DNA from: Dinoroseobacter sp.
Lineage (GTDB): Bacteria > Pseudomonadota > Alphaproteobacteria > Rhodobacterales > Rhodobacteraceae
Direction of reading: 5' to 3'
Assembly: GCA_017643385.1 (NCBI GenBank)
Contig: JAEPNN010000003.1
Coordinates: 62,001 to 126,000 of the forward strand
Length of the DNA: 64,000 nt
Numbering within the stretch: position 1 is the stretch's first letter; the number at the start of each line of letters is the position of its first letter. A program made the translations under genes and the position numbers. The notes beneath the pieces were generated by a model. It ran no database searches. It worked only from the letters and a program-made list of their open reading frames with translations, and had not been told where the DNA came from. Positions 1 to 8,261 of this stretch are shown piece after piece.

Positions 1-502
1 ACCAGGTTAGAGCCGATTGGGCGCGGCTTTGTAGAAACGCCAGTTGAGAACGGATGTGATCGAGGTTCGACGCATCACTGGTTTCAAGCTCGATGGCATC
101 TGTTGCAGCGGACGACCACGCTATACCGGCCGAAGCTTCAGCTATTTTGCCGATCGAGTGATTTCGGAACTCCCGCGCGACACCAGCTTCGTGCAGGACA
201 CGGAATGTGTCTGGTGCAGCGCCATCAATCACTGACAGCAGTTTGGAGGTGGTCGATATGAGCTTGTCCAAATCCTTTCGACACGCTTTGTAGTCGATAT
301 TTGCACGATCGGTTTCTTTCCAATACGCCTTGGCTGCTACTTCCAGCACACGCTGTACGAGCGGCGCGAACTCCTCTTGAATGTCATGTGCTTTGAGAAG
401 CGCAGAAACTTGATCCGCTCTAATATGCTCAGCGTCATTTGAATGCCCCCCAATCCACATGCCGAGGAATTCGGTGGTTTGCCGCTGATGATCTTCCGAC
501 AT
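1..502 (-). CDS. Unknown element-borne protein, partial (runs off left edge)
   Basis: An open frame begins at an ATG at 502 and stays open for 167 codons to the left edge, so the C-terminus lies outside the window. A purine-rich AAGGGA ribosome-binding site sits a few bases upstream. The protein starts MSEDHQRQTTEFLGMWIGGH and looks soluble and mainly helical, rich in charged residues, with no signal peptide or membrane segment. I recognise no family. It lies just behind the integrase on the same strand and inside the attachment site, so it is probably cargo of the integrated element. Defence or stress functions are common at such positions, but nothing in the visible sequence proves one. Confidence 0.6.
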   Translation of the reverse strand, partial: MSEDHQRQTTEFLGMWIGGHSNDAEHIRADQVSALLKAHDIQEEFAPLVQRVLEVAAKAYWKETDRANIDYKACRKDLDKLISTTSKLLSVIDGAAPDTFRVLHEAGVAREFRNHSIGKIAEASAGIAWSSAATDAIELETSDASNLDHIRSQLAFLQSRAQSALTW

Positions 503-541
503 CTCGTATTCCCTTCGTTTTGAGTATCCCCTCAGACCCAG

Positions 542-1729
542 CTAGGTCACAACGCGAAGTTGGGAGCCTGGTGTTCGCCGCCTTCCCAAAGCACCGGCGA
601 GCCTTCCTGCTACGGACCCTGCCGCCCTTTGCACCGCTTCATCTGCGAAATGAGCGTAGCGCAGCGTCGTTTGAAGGTTTCGATGGCCCATAATCTCTTT
701 CAGCAAGAACGGATCGATTCCACTCATAACCGCCACACTGGCATAGGTGTGGCGCAAATCGTGCATCCTCACGTCATCAAGGCCAGCCGCATGTCTGATC
801 CTGAGCCAAGGCTTTTGCAGATTCACCAAATGCCCGTCAGGCGTTTCCCCAAGGATGACATACGGGTTCCCATCCCTACGCGGCAAAGACATCAGGATAT
901 CATAAGCCTCACGCGGCAAAGGGATGCGCCGACGTCCGGTCTTGCTGTCCGGCAACTCCAAGTGATGCGGCGTCACGTAGTCCCACTTGAGTTTCAGGAT
1001 TTCACCCAAACGACACCCTGTCAGAACAAGCAAAGAAATCGCCGCAACCGCGTATTCAGTCTCTTCGCCAGTCTCCAAGGCATCCGCCAGCACTTGCCCA
1101 AGACGGATTTGCTCATCATCCGACAGGTATCGTTTCTTTTCTTCTTCGCGGAACTTGCGAATGCGGCGAGCGGGGTTCGAACCCTCCCGCCGCAAACCCC
1201 AATCCTCGGCCAGGTTGAACATGCGAGACAGCATTGCGACCGCCCGATTGGCTGTGTAAGGCCGATCTCTTAGGTCGTGATGGAAGGCCACCACATCGGC
1301 CCTTGTAATGTCGCCAATCTTGCGGTTGCCGAGATGGGGCCGGATGCAGGTGTTGATGTAGGTCTGATAGCCCTTCTGCGTCGATGGCTTGCAGTGATGC
1401 GTGGCATACTCCGTCAGGAACCGATCGCAAAGAGACGCCATCGTCGGCTCACGGTGTTTCTGCTGGCGCTCTTCTGCCGGGTTCCCACCGCGCGCTACGT
1501 CGCCAAGCAGCTTTTTGGCCTCAACGCGCGCCTGATCAGCTGTCAGCACGCCGTGCGGGCCAATCGTGCGCCGCCGTGACCGACCGCTTGCTCGATACTG
1601 CACCAGGTAGGATTTGCGCCCAGAGGGCATCACACGGACACCAAACCCAGACAACTCACTATCCCAGACGAAGTATTCCCGGTCGGACACTTCCAGTTTC
1701 TCAACGGATCGTTTGGTCAGCCTGTCCAT
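542..1729 (-). CDS. Tyrosine-family site-specific integrase
   Basis: A 395-residue phage/genomic-island integrase that catalyses recombination between attP and a chromosomal attB. Residues 1-90 form the arm-binding DUF4102-like domain (SELSGFGVRVMPSG), about 95-195 the core-binding SAM-like domain, and 205-370 the catalytic domain. The catalytic set is visible: Arg240 (TGCRLGEIL), Lys263 (DSKTGRR), His323 and Arg326 (HDLRHTYAS), His349 (MGHRNLQTT) and nucleophile Tyr358 (LRYAHF). Length is typical of the family and the gene looks intact. Its 5' end faces the tRNA-Asn fragment about 180 bases away, the usual arrangement for tRNA-targeting islands. Whether the element still excises cannot be judged because the other end is outside the window. 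Confidence 0.95.
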   Translation of the reverse strand: MDRLTKRSVEKLEVSDREYFVWDSELSGFGVRVMPSGRKSYLVQYRASGRSRRRTIGPHGVLTADQARVEAKKLLGDVARGGNPAEERQQKHREPTMASLCDRFLTEYATHHCKPSTQKGYQTYINTCIRPHLGNRKIGDITRADVVAFHHDLRDRPYTANRAVAMLSRMFNLAEDWGLRREGSNPARRIRKFREEEKKRYLSDDEQIRLGQVLADALETGEETEYAVAAISLLVLTGCRLGEILKLKWDYVTPHHLELPDSKTGRRRIPLPREAYDILMSLPRRDGNPYVILGETPDGHLVNLQKPWLRIRHAAGLDDVRMHDLRHTYASVAVMSGIDPFLLKEIMGHRNLQTTLRYAHFADEAVQRAAGSVAGRLAGALGRRRTPGSQLRVVT

Positions 1730-1761
1730 GGTTCCTGCCCTCGTAACCCTGGTGCCCGTTT

Positions 1762-1842
1762 CGGAAGCACCACGGAAGCACCAGAACGGAAAATCTAGGG
1801 TATTGGGTGCCCCATCATAGCAAAGACAGTCAACGGAAAATC
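1762..1842. repeat. Short repeats between integrase and att site (candidate arm-type sites)
   Basis: Two repeat pairs lie in the 180-base gap between the integrase and the tRNA fragment. CGGAAGCACCA occurs twice in direct tandem (1762-1772 and 1773-1783). AACGGAAAATC occurs at 1785-1795 and again at 1832-1842. Tyrosine integrases of this type bind short direct repeats (arm sites) flanking the crossover core, so their position fits that role. The assignment is inferred from position and repetition only. Confidence 0.45.
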
Positions 1843-1911
1843 GTTTCCTTACATGTATTTACCGCAAGAGAGAGCATTCCGGAGAAAGGGGGCGAAACCG
1901 GCCTGACGCGG

Positions 1912-1956
1912 CTGTTAATCAATTGGTCGTAGGTTCGATCCCTACCGCCGGAGCCA
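1912..1956 (+). other. Attachment site: 3' half of tRNA-Asn(GTT)
   Basis: The sequence matches the 3' half of an alphaproteobacterial tRNA-Asn. It has the anticodon loop CTGTTAA (anticodon GTT), the 3' side of the anticodon stem, a variable loop, a T-arm with stem GTAGG/CCTAC around TTCGATC (1929-1945), the acceptor strand CGCCGGA, discriminator G and encoded CCA at 1954-1956. No matching 5' half (expected to begin TCCGGCG) is present upstream. This is the duplicated tRNA 3' end left at one boundary when an element integrates into a tRNA gene. The complete tRNA-Asn should be at the far end of the element, left of this window. Chromosomal backbone resumes at about 1957. Confidence 0.88.
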
Positions 1957-2173
1957 TTTTACCTTTTCCACGTAGCCCTTCATTTGGCTTTCTTCATGGC
2001 CAAGAAATGGTTAGTGAGCAGAAGCCGACTTTGTATTCCATACTGCACTTTGATCGCGGTGGAGTTATGAAGACTTCATTCAATGATTTTCTTTTATTTT
2101 GGTTCAGATGAAGCAGATGAAATAATGGGACATCTGTTCCGCTTTAGCCGGAACCCAATCGGAGCATACTAAA

Positions 2174-2620
2174 TTGATAAATCGCATCTTCCCAACGTCA
2201 TTTGACAACCAGTTTCCTGGTCACAAGATCGCACTTTACGTCTTTTACGCTCTGACGGCTCTGACCCTGTGGCGCAGCCAGCATCATCTGTTTGCAGAAG
2301 ATGGCGGTGCGCAAAGTATCGCGTCGATCCCTCTCGATACCTACCCTGTAAACGCTGCCGACACGGTGGTCGGAATTTTCGCTCTCTGGGGATTATCCCA
2401 GCTTATCATCGGTCTGATATATCTTCTCGCGGCTGTTCGGTATCGCGCACTTATTCCGTTCCTTTATCTGCTATTTACGCTCGAATACGCGATGCGACTT
2501 TGGGTTGGCGCAAATAAAACGATTGAAACCGCAGGAACTGCACCGGGAAGCTTGATTAACCTGCCCTTCATGATTGCCGGCGTTGTCCTGTTCGCGCTCA
2601 GTATCTGGCGCAGGGCGTGA
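2174..2620 (+). CDS. Small four-helix membrane protein, unknown function
   Basis: A 148-residue protein starting at TTG (no good ATG upstream; GGAG lies about 10 bases before the start). Hydrophobic segments occur near residues 19-35, 63-88, 92-110 and 127-145, giving about four transmembrane helices. A polar loop after the first helix contains the HHLFAEDGGAQS stretch. No catalytic motif or named domain is recognisable. It is the first backbone gene after the element boundary and is followed by 180 bases without an evident gene. Confidence 0.65.
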   Translation: MINRIFPTSFDNQFPGHKIALYVFYALTALTLWRSQHHLFAEDGGAQSIASIPLDTYPVNAADTVVGIFALWGLSQLIIGLIYLLAAVRYRALIPFLYLLFTLEYAMRLWVGANKTIETAGTAPGSLINLPFMIAGVVLFALSIWRRA

Positions 2621-2801
2621 AGCGTGTGATCGTCGCGAACCAAGATCTTTAGTGCCACCTCTCATCGGGGGGTTATGTCTACCGAAGACTTTGGCTCCTG
2701 ATCCAAGGCGAAGCCAGGCGCGAAACATCTTCAACTCTTGCTATGAACCCAACTCTCGCGTTCAGTGAAGATGCACTTTGTCTTCAACGCGCGAGCCGAC
2801 C

Positions 2802-4847
2802 ATGTCCAACGATCCCCTGCTTCAGCCTTACCAGCTCAAACACTTGACGCTGCGCAACCGGATCATGACGACCAGCCACGAACCCGCCTATTCCGATGAC
2901 GGTATGCCGGGCGCGCGCTACCGCGCCTATCACGCCGAACGTGCGAAGGCAGGTGTCGCTCTGGCAATGACGGCAGGGTCTGCAGTTGTTTCCAAAGACA
3001 GCCCACCGGCCTTTGGAAACCTTCTTGCTTATAAAGACGAAATCGTCCCGCATATCCGCGCACTGACCGACGAATTACACGCGCATGGATGTGCGGCAAT
3101 GATCCAGCTGTCGCATATGGGACGGCGCTCTGGCTGGGCGGCAGGCGACTGGTTGCCTACTCTTTCAGCCTCTAAGCACCGCGAACCGGCACACAGATCG
3201 TTTCCAAAGCGCATGGAAGACTGGGATATTGAACGCGTCTTGCGCGACTACGCAGATGCGGCTGAACGCATGCAAGCCGGCGGTATGGACGGCATTGAGC
3301 TTCAGGTTTACGGCCATCTCCCCGATCAGTTCTGGTCACCCCTGACCAATGATCTTGATGGGCCCTACGGCAATGCCGATCTGACAACCCGGATGCACTT
3401 CCCAATGCAAATGCTGTCAATGATACGCGACCGAGTTGATCCAGATTTTCTTGTGGGGTTCCGCTTCACTGCAGACGAAGCCCAAGCAGGCGGGATCGAT
3501 GCAGATCTCGGCCTAAGAATTGCCCGGATCCTCGCCGAGACCGGCCAGCTTGATTTCTTCAATGTCATCCGCGGGCGTATCCATACCGATCCCGCCATGA
3601 CCGACGTCATCCCCGTGCAAGGTATGAAAAGCGCACCGCATCTTGATTTCGCGGGCGCCGTGCGGGAGGCAACCGGAATGCCCACCTTTCATGCGTCACG
3701 CATTCCCGATGTGGCGACAGCCCGGCACGCGGTCAGTGCCGGACTTCTCGACATGGTCGGGATGACACGCGCCCACATGGCCGACCCGCACATTGTGAAA
3801 AAAATCATCGAAGGACGCGAGCATGACATCCGCCCTTGTGTCGGGGCCACGTATTGCCTCGATCGGATTTACGGTGCGGGTGAGGCATTGTGCATCCACA
3901 ACCCCTCGACAGGACGTGAACTCAGTCAACCCCACGAGATTGCACCGGCCGAAGCCTCCAAGCGCGTCGTCGTCATAGGGGCTGGGCCGGCTGGGCTAGA
4001 GGCTGCACGCGTCGCGGTAGAACGCGGCCATGACGTGGTGGTTTTTGAGGCGCAACCTGATCCCGGCGGTCAGATACGTCTGACGGCCCAATCTCATCGC
4101 CGGCGCGAGATGATCGGGATCATCGACTGGCGCATGGAACAATGCACTGCACGGGATGTGACGTTCCATTTCAATACCTGGGCTGAGCCCGAAGACATCA
4201 TCACGCTCGCACCAGACATTGTGATTATTGCGACCGGGGGGCTGCCAAATCTCGAACTGTTTGAAACAGGCAAGGATGCCGAGCACGTCGTGTCGGCATG
4301 GGACCTGATTTCCGGGGACGTAAAACCCGCAGAGACGGTTCTGATCTATGATGAAACCGGCGACCATCCCGCCTTGCAGGCCGCCGAGTTTGCCGCTCAG
4401 GCTGGATCATCCGTAGAGGTCATGACCCCGGATCGTACCTTCTCTCCGGACATCATGGGCATGAACCTCGTGCCTTATATGCGTGCGCTGCAGGACAAGG
4501 ACGTGACTTTTACTGTTACCCGTCGCTTGATGAACGTCGCACGCGATGGCAACAAACTGACCGCAACGATTGGGACTGACTATTCAGACCACACCCACGA
4601 GGCGCAATATGATCAGGTCGTGGTCAATTACGGGACGCTCCCAAATGATGATCTCTACCACGCATTGCGCCCCCAAAGTCTGAACCTTGGTGCGGTTGAC
4701 TACGACGCACTGACCGAAAGTCGACCACAAAAAATCAGGACCAACCCTGAGGGGGCGTTCCAACTTTTCCGCATTGGGGATGCAGTGTCAGCGCGGAATA
4801 CACATGCCGCAATTTATGATGCGTTACGGCTTGTTAGGACCCTTTGA
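2802..4847 (+). CDS. TMADH/2,4-dienoyl-CoA reductase-type flavoenzyme, probable N-methylproline demethylase
   Basis: A 681-residue two-part enzyme. Residues 1-340 form an Old-Yellow-Enzyme-type FMN TIM barrel, and about 385-681 an NAD(P)/FAD-binding region with a dinucleotide motif (VVVIGAGPAGLEAARVA). Such enzymes demethylate N-methylated amines or amino acids; the sequence most resembles the N-methylproline (stachydrine pathway) branch, and proline catabolism (putA) lies nearby. Between the domains, family members have Cys-x2-Cys-x2-Cys-x11-Cys for a 4Fe-4S cluster. Here the residues are Cys346, Ala349, Cys352 and Cys364, so the second ligand is missing. The ATG at 2802 is preferred over a start at 2778 because homology begins at MSNDPLLQPY. 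The substrate is inferred. Confidence 0.8.
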   Translation: MSNDPLLQPYQLKHLTLRNRIMTTSHEPAYSDDGMPGARYRAYHAERAKAGVALAMTAGSAVVSKDSPPAFGNLLAYKDEIVPHIRALTDELHAHGCAAMIQLSHMGRRSGWAAGDWLPTLSASKHREPAHRSFPKRMEDWDIERVLRDYADAAERMQAGGMDGIELQVYGHLPDQFWSPLTNDLDGPYGNADLTTRMHFPMQMLSMIRDRVDPDFLVGFRFTADEAQAGGIDADLGLRIARILAETGQLDFFNVIRGRIHTDPAMTDVIPVQGMKSAPHLDFAGAVREATGMPTFHASRIPDVATARHAVSAGLLDMVGMTRAHMADPHIVKKIIEGREHDIRPCVGATYCLDRIYGAGEALCIHNPSTGRELSQPHEIAPAEASKRVVVIGAGPAGLEAARVAVERGHDVVVFEAQPDPGGQIRLTAQSHRRREMIGIIDWRMEQCTARDVTFHFNTWAEPEDIITLAPDIVIIATGGLPNLELFETGKDAEHVVSAWDLISGDVKPAETVLIYDETGDHPALQAAEFAAQAGSSVEVMTPDRTFSPDIMGMNLVPYMRALQDKDVTFTVTRRLMNVARDGNKLTATIGTDYSDHTHEAQYDQVVVNYGTLPNDDLYHALRPQSLNLGAVDYDALTESRPQKIRTNPEGAFQLFRIGDAVSARNTHAAIYDALRLVRTL

Positions 4848-4882
4848 TAAAGTGTTTTCTATAACCTGATCAGGGCGAAAGG

Positions 4883-4911
4883 TTGAATTTGTTCTATTTT
4901 TGTTCTATATA
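4883..4911 (+). promoter_or_regulatory. Sigma70-type promoter with embedded LexA (SOS) box
   Basis: TTGAAT (4883-4888) and TATATA (4906-4911) are separated by exactly 17 bases, a canonical sigma70 arrangement. Inside that spacer GTTC (4891-4894) and GTTC (4902-4905) are separated by 7 bases, the direct-repeat LexA operator GTTC-N7-GTTC known from alphaproteobacteria. A repressor bound there would block RNA polymerase. The next gene starts 26 bases after the -10 element. The elements are seen in the sequence; LexA control is inferred. Confidence 0.75.
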
Positions 4912-4937
4912 CATAGAGCAAGAAAGGAGCCTTAGAG

Positions 4938-5267
4938 ATGCAAGCCTCGCTCTTCGACAATACTGCCGAACCAAAAGCCAAACCGACCACGCTGCCCGCA
5001 ACCCAGAAACAACTGCGCTTTGCCCAACAAATCGCGTCTAGGACCAAGGCGGATTTGCCAGCAGAATTGTGGACAGACCGCAAGCGACTTTCAGAATGGA
5101 TCGATCAGCATCATACTCCTCTACCCCGCACGCAGTTCTCGAATTATCCATCGTCGAAGCAAGTGGCTTTTGCCGAGCGCATAGCCCGGTTGAAACGGCG
5201 TCAGGTCCCGCCGGAGTGCTTTCGCGACAAAACCCTCATGTCGAAATGGATTGACAGTAACCGCTAG
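4938..5267 (+). CDS. Putative SOS-induced clamp-binding protein with two 50-residue repeats
   Basis: A 109-residue basic, soluble protein with a strong AAAGGAG ribosome-binding site. Residues 2-6 are QASLF, matching the sliding-clamp (DnaN) binding consensus QL(S/D)LF; E. coli DnaE uses QADMF. After a Pro/Lys linker there are two copies of one motif at an exact, gap-free 50-residue period: residues 22-58 and 72-108. Shared positions include KQ..FA..IA, a Pro before an acidic turn, an Asp, and S.WID. About a third of positions are identical. Each copy looks like a small helical module. The promoter carries a LexA box, so expression after DNA damage is expected. I know no characterised family; a role at the replication fork or in lesion bypass is an inference. 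Confidence 0.8.
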   Translation: MQASLFDNTAEPKAKPTTLPATQKQLRFAQQIASRTKADLPAELWTDRKRLSEWIDQHHTPLPRTQFSNYPSSKQVAFAERIARLKRRQVPPECFRDKTLMSKWIDSNR

Positions 5268-5283
5268 CAAGCACCTTGCGCGG

Positions 5284-6042
5284 TTAGAAGCGCTTTAGTG
5301 TAACCCCCGCAGCCTCCAGCCCTGTCCGAACTGCGCGCGCCAGCGCGACCGCCTCGGCTGTGTCGCCGTGTACGCAAATCGTATCGACCGCGACATTAAG
5401 CCGTGTGCCCTTAATCGTTGGGACGCTGCCTTGCTGCACCATGTCGACCACCCGTGCTGCAACCTCATCAGGATCGCGCAGGATCGCACCAGGCTCGGCG
5501 CGGTTCACAAGCGTGCCGTCGGTATTATAGGCACGATCCGCGAAGATCTCACCCACCCATGATGCATCGAGAGATCGTGCGGCCTCTTCCAGACCAGTGG
5601 CAGACTGCGCCATCAAAATCGCCTCAGGCGCCACGCTGAGCGCCGCTGCAAAGCAATCACGCGCAAGGTCTGCGTCTTCCGCACACATGTTCGACAAAGC
5701 GCCATGCAATTTGATGTGATGCAAATCTGCGCCCAGCGCGCGGACCATGCCTTGGGCCGCCCCCACCTGATAGCGGATCAGGTTTACAATCTCGGCTCGC
5801 TTCAACGGCAGCCGCCGTCGTCCGAAGCCTTGCCGATCAGCAAATCCAGGGTGCGCCCCTATGCCGACACCATTGTCGATTGCCATCTGCATTGCCCGCG
5901 CCATTACGTCCGGATCACCCGCATGTCCGCCACAAGCCACATTGGCAGACGTGATCACCGCCATAAGCGCTGCATCGTCGCCCATTTCCCAAGGCCCATA
6001 GCCCTCGCCAAGGTCTGCATTCAAATCAACTGATGTAGCCAT
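5284..6042 (-). CDS. pxpA: 5-oxoprolinase subunit A (LamB/YcsF family)
   Basis: A 252-residue cytoplasmic subunit of the ATP-dependent 5-oxoprolinase PxpABC, which opens 5-oxoproline (pyroglutamate) to glutamate. The N-terminal signature VDLNADLGEGYGPW and the following ANVACGGHAGDP are the LamB/YcsF hallmarks, and the length is normal. It is the last gene of putR-pxpB-pxpC-pxpA; its ATG overlaps the pxpC stop codon by one base (TGATG), so the two are translationally coupled. Confidence 0.93.
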   Translation of the reverse strand: MATSVDLNADLGEGYGPWEMGDDAALMAVITSANVACGGHAGDPDVMARAMQMAIDNGVGIGAHPGFADRQGFGRRRLPLKRAEIVNLIRYQVGAAQGMVRALGADLHHIKLHGALSNMCAEDADLARDCFAAALSVAPEAILMAQSATGLEEAARSLDASWVGEIFADRAYNTDGTLVNRAEPGAILRDPDEVAARVVDMVQQGSVPTIKGTRLNVAVDTICVHGDTAEAVALARAVRTGLEAAGVTLKRF

Positions 6043-7067
6043 CAGGGTGCCTCCGGTTCTTTATGGGCCGATATGACCCCGTCAATCAGCTGGTAACTCA
6101 ACAAGTCAGGGATGTCCCGCGGATCTCGTACCAATGGAACAACACGCGAAGCCAAAGCTGCCATTTCAGCATCCGCTTTACGCTGAAGCCCCAGCGCTGT
6201 CTCTCGATCCACAAGCTCAAAGATAATAGGCGCGCTAAGATTTGCCTGCGCGATCCGTGGCAGATCGCAAGGGATTACGGTGCCGATACGCGGGTATCCG
6301 GCTGTGGTTTGGGCTTCGACAAGCAAAACAGCCGGATCCCCGTTGCCCGTCATTTGGATGTCTCCCGGCAACGCAAAATCTGACACGAGGCTCAATTGAC
6401 CAGATGCAGAAAACCCTGCGGCTTCTCCGCAATCTACGCGGACCCCCATCCGATTGGCACGCGCATCCCGCTTAAAGCTCGTTGCGAAGAACCGTTGGCG
6501 TGTGTCTGGATCAAACAGTATGGTTTGCGGGGTTTCGACCACGCGGAAATTGCCCCCTTTGGTTCGGTCCGCCACCTCCAGTGTAACACCGACCCGCGCG
6601 CTCGGATCAGTCCCCAGCGGCAATTGATCGCCGGGCTGAACCATACGCCCCAATCCGGCAAGCAGATGCGCTGATCTCGAGCCGAGCACTGGCGCATTCG
6701 CTAGCCCGCCCCCAACATGCAGGTACCCATAGACACCCGACCGCACGCTTCCGATCGATAAGACCTGACCTGCTTTCAGAAGATGCGCCGCATTCCAACG
6801 CAGCGTCTCACCCTCTCGCTCAACGCTCATCGGCGCGCCTGTCAGCGCAATACGAAGATCACGTGTCGCTCGAAACGTGCCCCCCAAGGCAGCCATTTCC
6901 AGACATGCGCATCCGATGTCCTGGCCCAAAAGTGCGGCACCTTCCGCCAAAGCAAGCTTGTCGGCAGCGCCACCCTGCCCCACGCCCTGGCCAAGCTGAC
7001 CTATCCGGCCCATGTCCTGCACCGTCACTGAGGGACCCGTTTTAAGAACGTCCAGCACTCCGGTCAT
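6042..7067 (-). CDS. pxpC: 5-oxoprolinase subunit C (biotin-dependent carboxylase-like, KipA family)
   Basis: A 341-residue cyclophilin-like subunit of PxpABC. The family signature PSVTVQDMGRIGQLGQGV is at the N-terminus and GYPRIGTVIPCDLPRIAQ is in the C-terminal half. Such proteins are often annotated as the urea amidolyase/allophanate hydrolase-2 domain. Here the presence of pxpA and pxpB in the same operon supports the 5-oxoprolinase assignment. Its start overlaps the pxpB stop by four bases (ATGA). Confidence 0.93.
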   Translation of the reverse strand: MTGVLDVLKTGPSVTVQDMGRIGQLGQGVGQGGAADKLALAEGAALLGQDIGCACLEMAALGGTFRATRDLRIALTGAPMSVEREGETLRWNAAHLLKAGQVLSIGSVRSGVYGYLHVGGGLANAPVLGSRSAHLLAGLGRMVQPGDQLPLGTDPSARVGVTLEVADRTKGGNFRVVETPQTILFDPDTRQRFFATSFKRDARANRMGVRVDCGEAAGFSASGQLSLVSDFALPGDIQMTGNGDPAVLLVEAQTTAGYPRIGTVIPCDLPRIAQANLSAPIIFELVDRETALGLQRKADAEMAALASRVVPLVRDPRDIPDLLSYQLIDGVISAHKEPEAP

Positions 7068-7792
7068 AAAATCGCCTCGGACCAGACGGGTTTTTCGAAG
7101 TCTTCCTCTGCGATCGGTACAAAGCGGACTTCATCCCCGGGTCGCAAGGGCAAAGGCTCTGCGGATCCTGGCTGACAGCACTGAAAGCTCGTTTGCGCGA
7201 TCTGTCGCCAGCCCGTCGGAGATGCCCCTGCAAATAAGACGATCTGGCGGACGGCAAGAACGATGGCGCCCCCCGGAACCTGCCCCGTAACACCGGTTTG
7301 TCGCGGAATGTCCCAACGTTCGGGCAGGAAACCCAGATATGGCTGGCCCGGCGCAAAGCCCAAAGCCAAAACACGCAGCCTGGTTTCGGAAACGTCTTCA
7401 ATGGTCTGCGCCTCGCTGACACCCCCCAAACCGGCAACCTCTGCCAATTGCGGCCCATAGACACCACCAAAAACAGCAGGGATCGACCAGAGCTTGCGCC
7501 CCTCAGGCAACGCGACATCCGTCCAATTCCGTGCCGCAAGCCACGATGCGAGCCTTCGCATCAAAGCCGCCTCATCATGGACCGCCAAATCAATACGCAA
7601 GATCACAGAGGCCAGCGCCGAGGCTGTTTCCGCAACCTCAGGCCAGTTCTCAGCTTCCAGACCTGCCCGACACGCTATTGCCGCAGTATTGGCAACGGGG
7701 TCGAGCTTATCGCCGAACCGAACCAACAGGCCTGAAAGCCCGACAGGACTTATCTGTGGCCACGTTTGGCTAGCGTTCACCTGCAACTTCAA
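7064..7792 (-). CDS. pxpB: 5-oxoprolinase subunit B (KipI family)
   Basis: A 242-residue cyclophilin-like subunit of PxpABC, with the characteristic VFGGVYGPQLAEVA and LALGFAPGQPYLGFLP segments. The assigned start is TTG at 7792, and a GTG four codons later is also possible. Either start lies inside the 3' end of putR, overlapping it by up to 23 bases, so pxpB is read from the putR transcript. This ties 5-oxoproline recycling to the proline regulator. Confidence 0.9.
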   Translation of the reverse strand: MKLQVNASQTWPQISPVGLSGLLVRFGDKLDPVANTAAIACRAGLEAENWPEVAETASALASVILRIDLAVHDEAALMRRLASWLAARNWTDVALPEGRKLWSIPAVFGGVYGPQLAEVAGLGGVSEAQTIEDVSETRLRVLALGFAPGQPYLGFLPERWDIPRQTGVTGQVPGGAIVLAVRQIVLFAGASPTGWRQIAQTSFQCCQPGSAEPLPLRPGDEVRFVPIAEEDFEKPVWSEAIL

Positions 7793-8261
7793 CCCCGTCC
7801 AAAACAGCGGCGTCTTTCACCGCTTCCATCGAAACATGGGTAGAGGTTCCGGCAACATGTGGCAAAGCGGAAATCACCTCTCCGAGCACTTCACGATAAC
7901 TGCGTATGCTGGCCGTGCGGACCTTGAGCAGATAGTCAAAGGCTCCCGCAATCATATGGCATTGTTCGATTTCCGGTACATTTTGAACAGCTGCGTTGAA
8001 AGCATCCAGGGCTGCTTCGGTCGTGTTGTTCAAACGCACTTCCACAAAGGCAATGTGCTCTAATCCCAGTTTCCCCGGGTTCAGCACAGCGCGGAAGCCC
8101 ATGATATAGCCTTCCGACTGCAAACGCTTCACCCGAACCTGACAAGGTGTTTTTGACAGCCCAACCTTCAATGCCAGTTCGGTCACCGGAAGCCGTCCGT
8201 CCCGCGCAAGATACTTGAGAATTGCGCAATCGTATCCGTCTAATTTCCTAACTGCTTCCAC
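7770..8261 (-). CDS. putR: Lrp/AsnC-family regulator of proline utilisation
   Basis: A 163-residue transcription factor with an N-terminal winged helix (about residues 8-60: LARDGRLPVTELALKVGLSK) and a C-terminal RAM ligand-binding domain (about 75-150). It is divergent from putA with 128 bases between starts, as in Rhodobacter and Agrobacterium, where PutR activates putA in response to proline and limits its own synthesis. The start codon appears to be GTG. The same transcript continues into pxpB-pxpC-pxpA. The role is known for the family; regulation of the pxp genes is an inference. Confidence 0.88.
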   Translation of the reverse strand: MEAVRKLDGYDCAILKYLARDGRLPVTELALKVGLSKTPCQVRVKRLQSEGYIMGFRAVLNPGKLGLEHIAFVEVRLNNTTEAALDAFNAAVQNVPEIEQCHMIAGAFDYLLKVRTASIRSYREVLGEVISALPHVAGTSTHVSMEAVKDAAVLDGVEVAGER

